NCBI GenBank assembly: GCA_038252945.1
Contig: JBBSHN010000134.1
Coordinates: 1-6,026, forward strand
Reading direction: 5' to 3'
DNA from: JAUJOE01 sp038252945
GTDB taxonomy: Bacteria > Actinomycetota > Actinomycetes > Propionibacteriales > Nocardioidaceae
DNA: 6,026 nucleotides
This document shows, one piece after another, positions 5,742 to 6,026 of the stretch; the stretch's first letter is position 1, and the number at the start of each line of letters is the position of its first letter. A program made the position numbers and the translations under genes. The notes under the pieces were generated by a model. The model made no database searches, had not been told where the DNA came from, and saw nothing but the letters and a program-made list of their open reading frames with translations.

Positions 5742-5818
5742 TCTCCTGCGGAATCCCTGCGGAATTTGGCCCGGTGCGAGCCAACGAAAACGGCCCCCTG
5801 ACCCCGCGTTTCCGCAGG
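5742..5818. repeat. Right cluster of CCTGCGGAA motifs, candidate integrase arm sites
   Basis: CCTGCGGAA is found at 5745-5753 and 5756-5764 on the plus strand, and on the minus strand at 5818-5810 within the terminator loop. The first two lie in the 21-bp block 5742-5762, which is an exact direct copy of 2214-2234; similarity continues weakly beyond it (AATTTGG against GATCTTGG). The cluster is just inside the right att-like core. The remainder of 5717-5784 holds nothing else I can name. Confidence 0.45.
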
Positions 5819-5834
5819 TCAAGGGCCGTTCTCG
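5785..5834 (-). terminator. Intrinsic terminator downstream of glnA
   Basis: On the minus strand the arms CGAGAACGGCCCTTGACC and GGTCAGGGGGCCGTTTTCG form a long stem with one unpaired base and a 13-base loop, ending in a short TTTT run. It begins about 15 bp after the glnA stop. It would also block XRE-gene transcripts from entering glnA in the other direction. Confidence 0.75.
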
Positions 5835-5848
5835 TGGTCTACGAGCTC

Positions 5849-6026
5849 TTACATGTCGTAGTAGAGCTCGAACTCGTGGGGGTGGGGGCGAAGGGCGATG
5901 GGCTGGACTTCGTTGACCCGCTTGTAGTCGATCCAGGTCTCCAAGAGGTCTGGAGTGAAGACGTCACCGTCGAGGAGGTAGTCCTGGTCGGCCTCCAGGG
6001 CGTCGAGCACCTCGCTCAGCGTTGAC
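5849..6026 (-). CDS. glnA: Type I glutamine synthetase, C-terminal end (5' part outside window)
   Basis: The minus-strand frame gives the last 58 residues and a TAA stop (5851-5849). It joins ammonia to glutamate with ATP and is the main nitrogen-assimilation enzyme, a cytoplasmic dodecamer. The segment ALEADQDYLLDGDVFTPDLL followed by WIDYKRVNEVQPIALRPHPHEFELYYDM is the characteristic GSI C-terminus: the helix after the active-site barrel, the D-x-I/V-x-x-VRPHP-type region and the ELYYD tail. The adenylylation site and catalytic residues are upstream and not visible. The last codons coincide with the right copy of the 21-bp direct repeat, so the stop codon may have been supplied by an integrated element without changing the protein. 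Confidence 0.95.
   Translation of the reverse strand, partial: STLSEVLDALEADQDYLLDGDVFTPDLLETWIDYKRVNEVQPIALRPHPHEFELYYDM
5850..5870. repeat. Right att-like core at the glnA 3' end
   Basis: An exact direct copy of 2080-2100. It covers the codons for the ELYYDM end of glutamine synthetase and the first two bases of the stop. On the glnA side the sequence is normal coding DNA; on the other side it differs from the left copy at once (stop TAA here, TAG there). This fits recombination inside the shared bases that preserves the gene product. Confidence 0.6.

Noticed and set aside
5732..6025. Plus-strand ORF over the right edge
   Set aside because: It is antisense to the unmistakable glutamine synthetase C-terminus and runs through its terminator.

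Overview
The window is high-GC DNA that looks actinobacterial. The signs are strong G/C preference at third codon positions, a DinB/DUF664 protein of the mycothiol-dependent type, and three genes whose start codon lies six bases after a TANNNT box, the arrangement of actinobacterial leaderless promoters. The glutamine synthetase tail would fit a Nocardioides-like organism, but that placement is only a guess.

Left part (1-1659): the 3' end of an IS1380-type transposase and the right end of its element run into the 3' end of a group II truncated-hemoglobin-like gene on the minus strand. The insertion appears to have replaced the last residues of the globin. A DinB/DUF664 gene is divergent from the globin. 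The two share a 58-bp intergenic region holding a perfect 8+8 bp dyad.

Middle left (1660-2100): no intact gene. A plus-strand remnant of a DUF849/BKACE enzyme C-terminus (about 1804-2091) ends inside a 21-bp sequence (2080-2100). That sequence is identical to the 3' end of the glutamine synthetase gene at the right edge of the window (5850-5870).

Central part (2080-5870): these 21-bp direct repeats bracket about 3.77 kb that I read as a small integrative element, or the remnant of one, sitting at the 3' end of glnA. Just inside each end lies a second identical 21-bp sequence (2214-2234 and 5742-5762) containing CCTGCGGAA-type motifs. In a circularised form these would flank the core on both sides, as integrase arm sites do. 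I see no integrase gene. The cargo is: (i) a full-length AAA_14/DUF4143 ATPase on the minus strand; (ii) a minus-strand set of small genes, made of a 69-aa protein, a frame-disrupted ORF and a 59-aa ORF joined to it by an ATGA overlap; and (iii) divergently, a 409-aa protein joining an XRE-type DNA-binding domain to a long Gly/Ala-rich hydrophobic segment and a coiled coil. The divergent promoter region (4375-4486) carries nested dyads. No classical defence or toxin family was recognised, but an ATPase beside a regulator fused to a putative membrane-acting domain, between att-like repeats, makes this the part most likely to be an undescribed system.

Right edge (5785-6026): the C-terminal 58 residues of type I glutamine synthetase on the minus strand, followed by a strong stem-loop terminator. 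If the element model is right, that terminator belongs to the element side of the junction.
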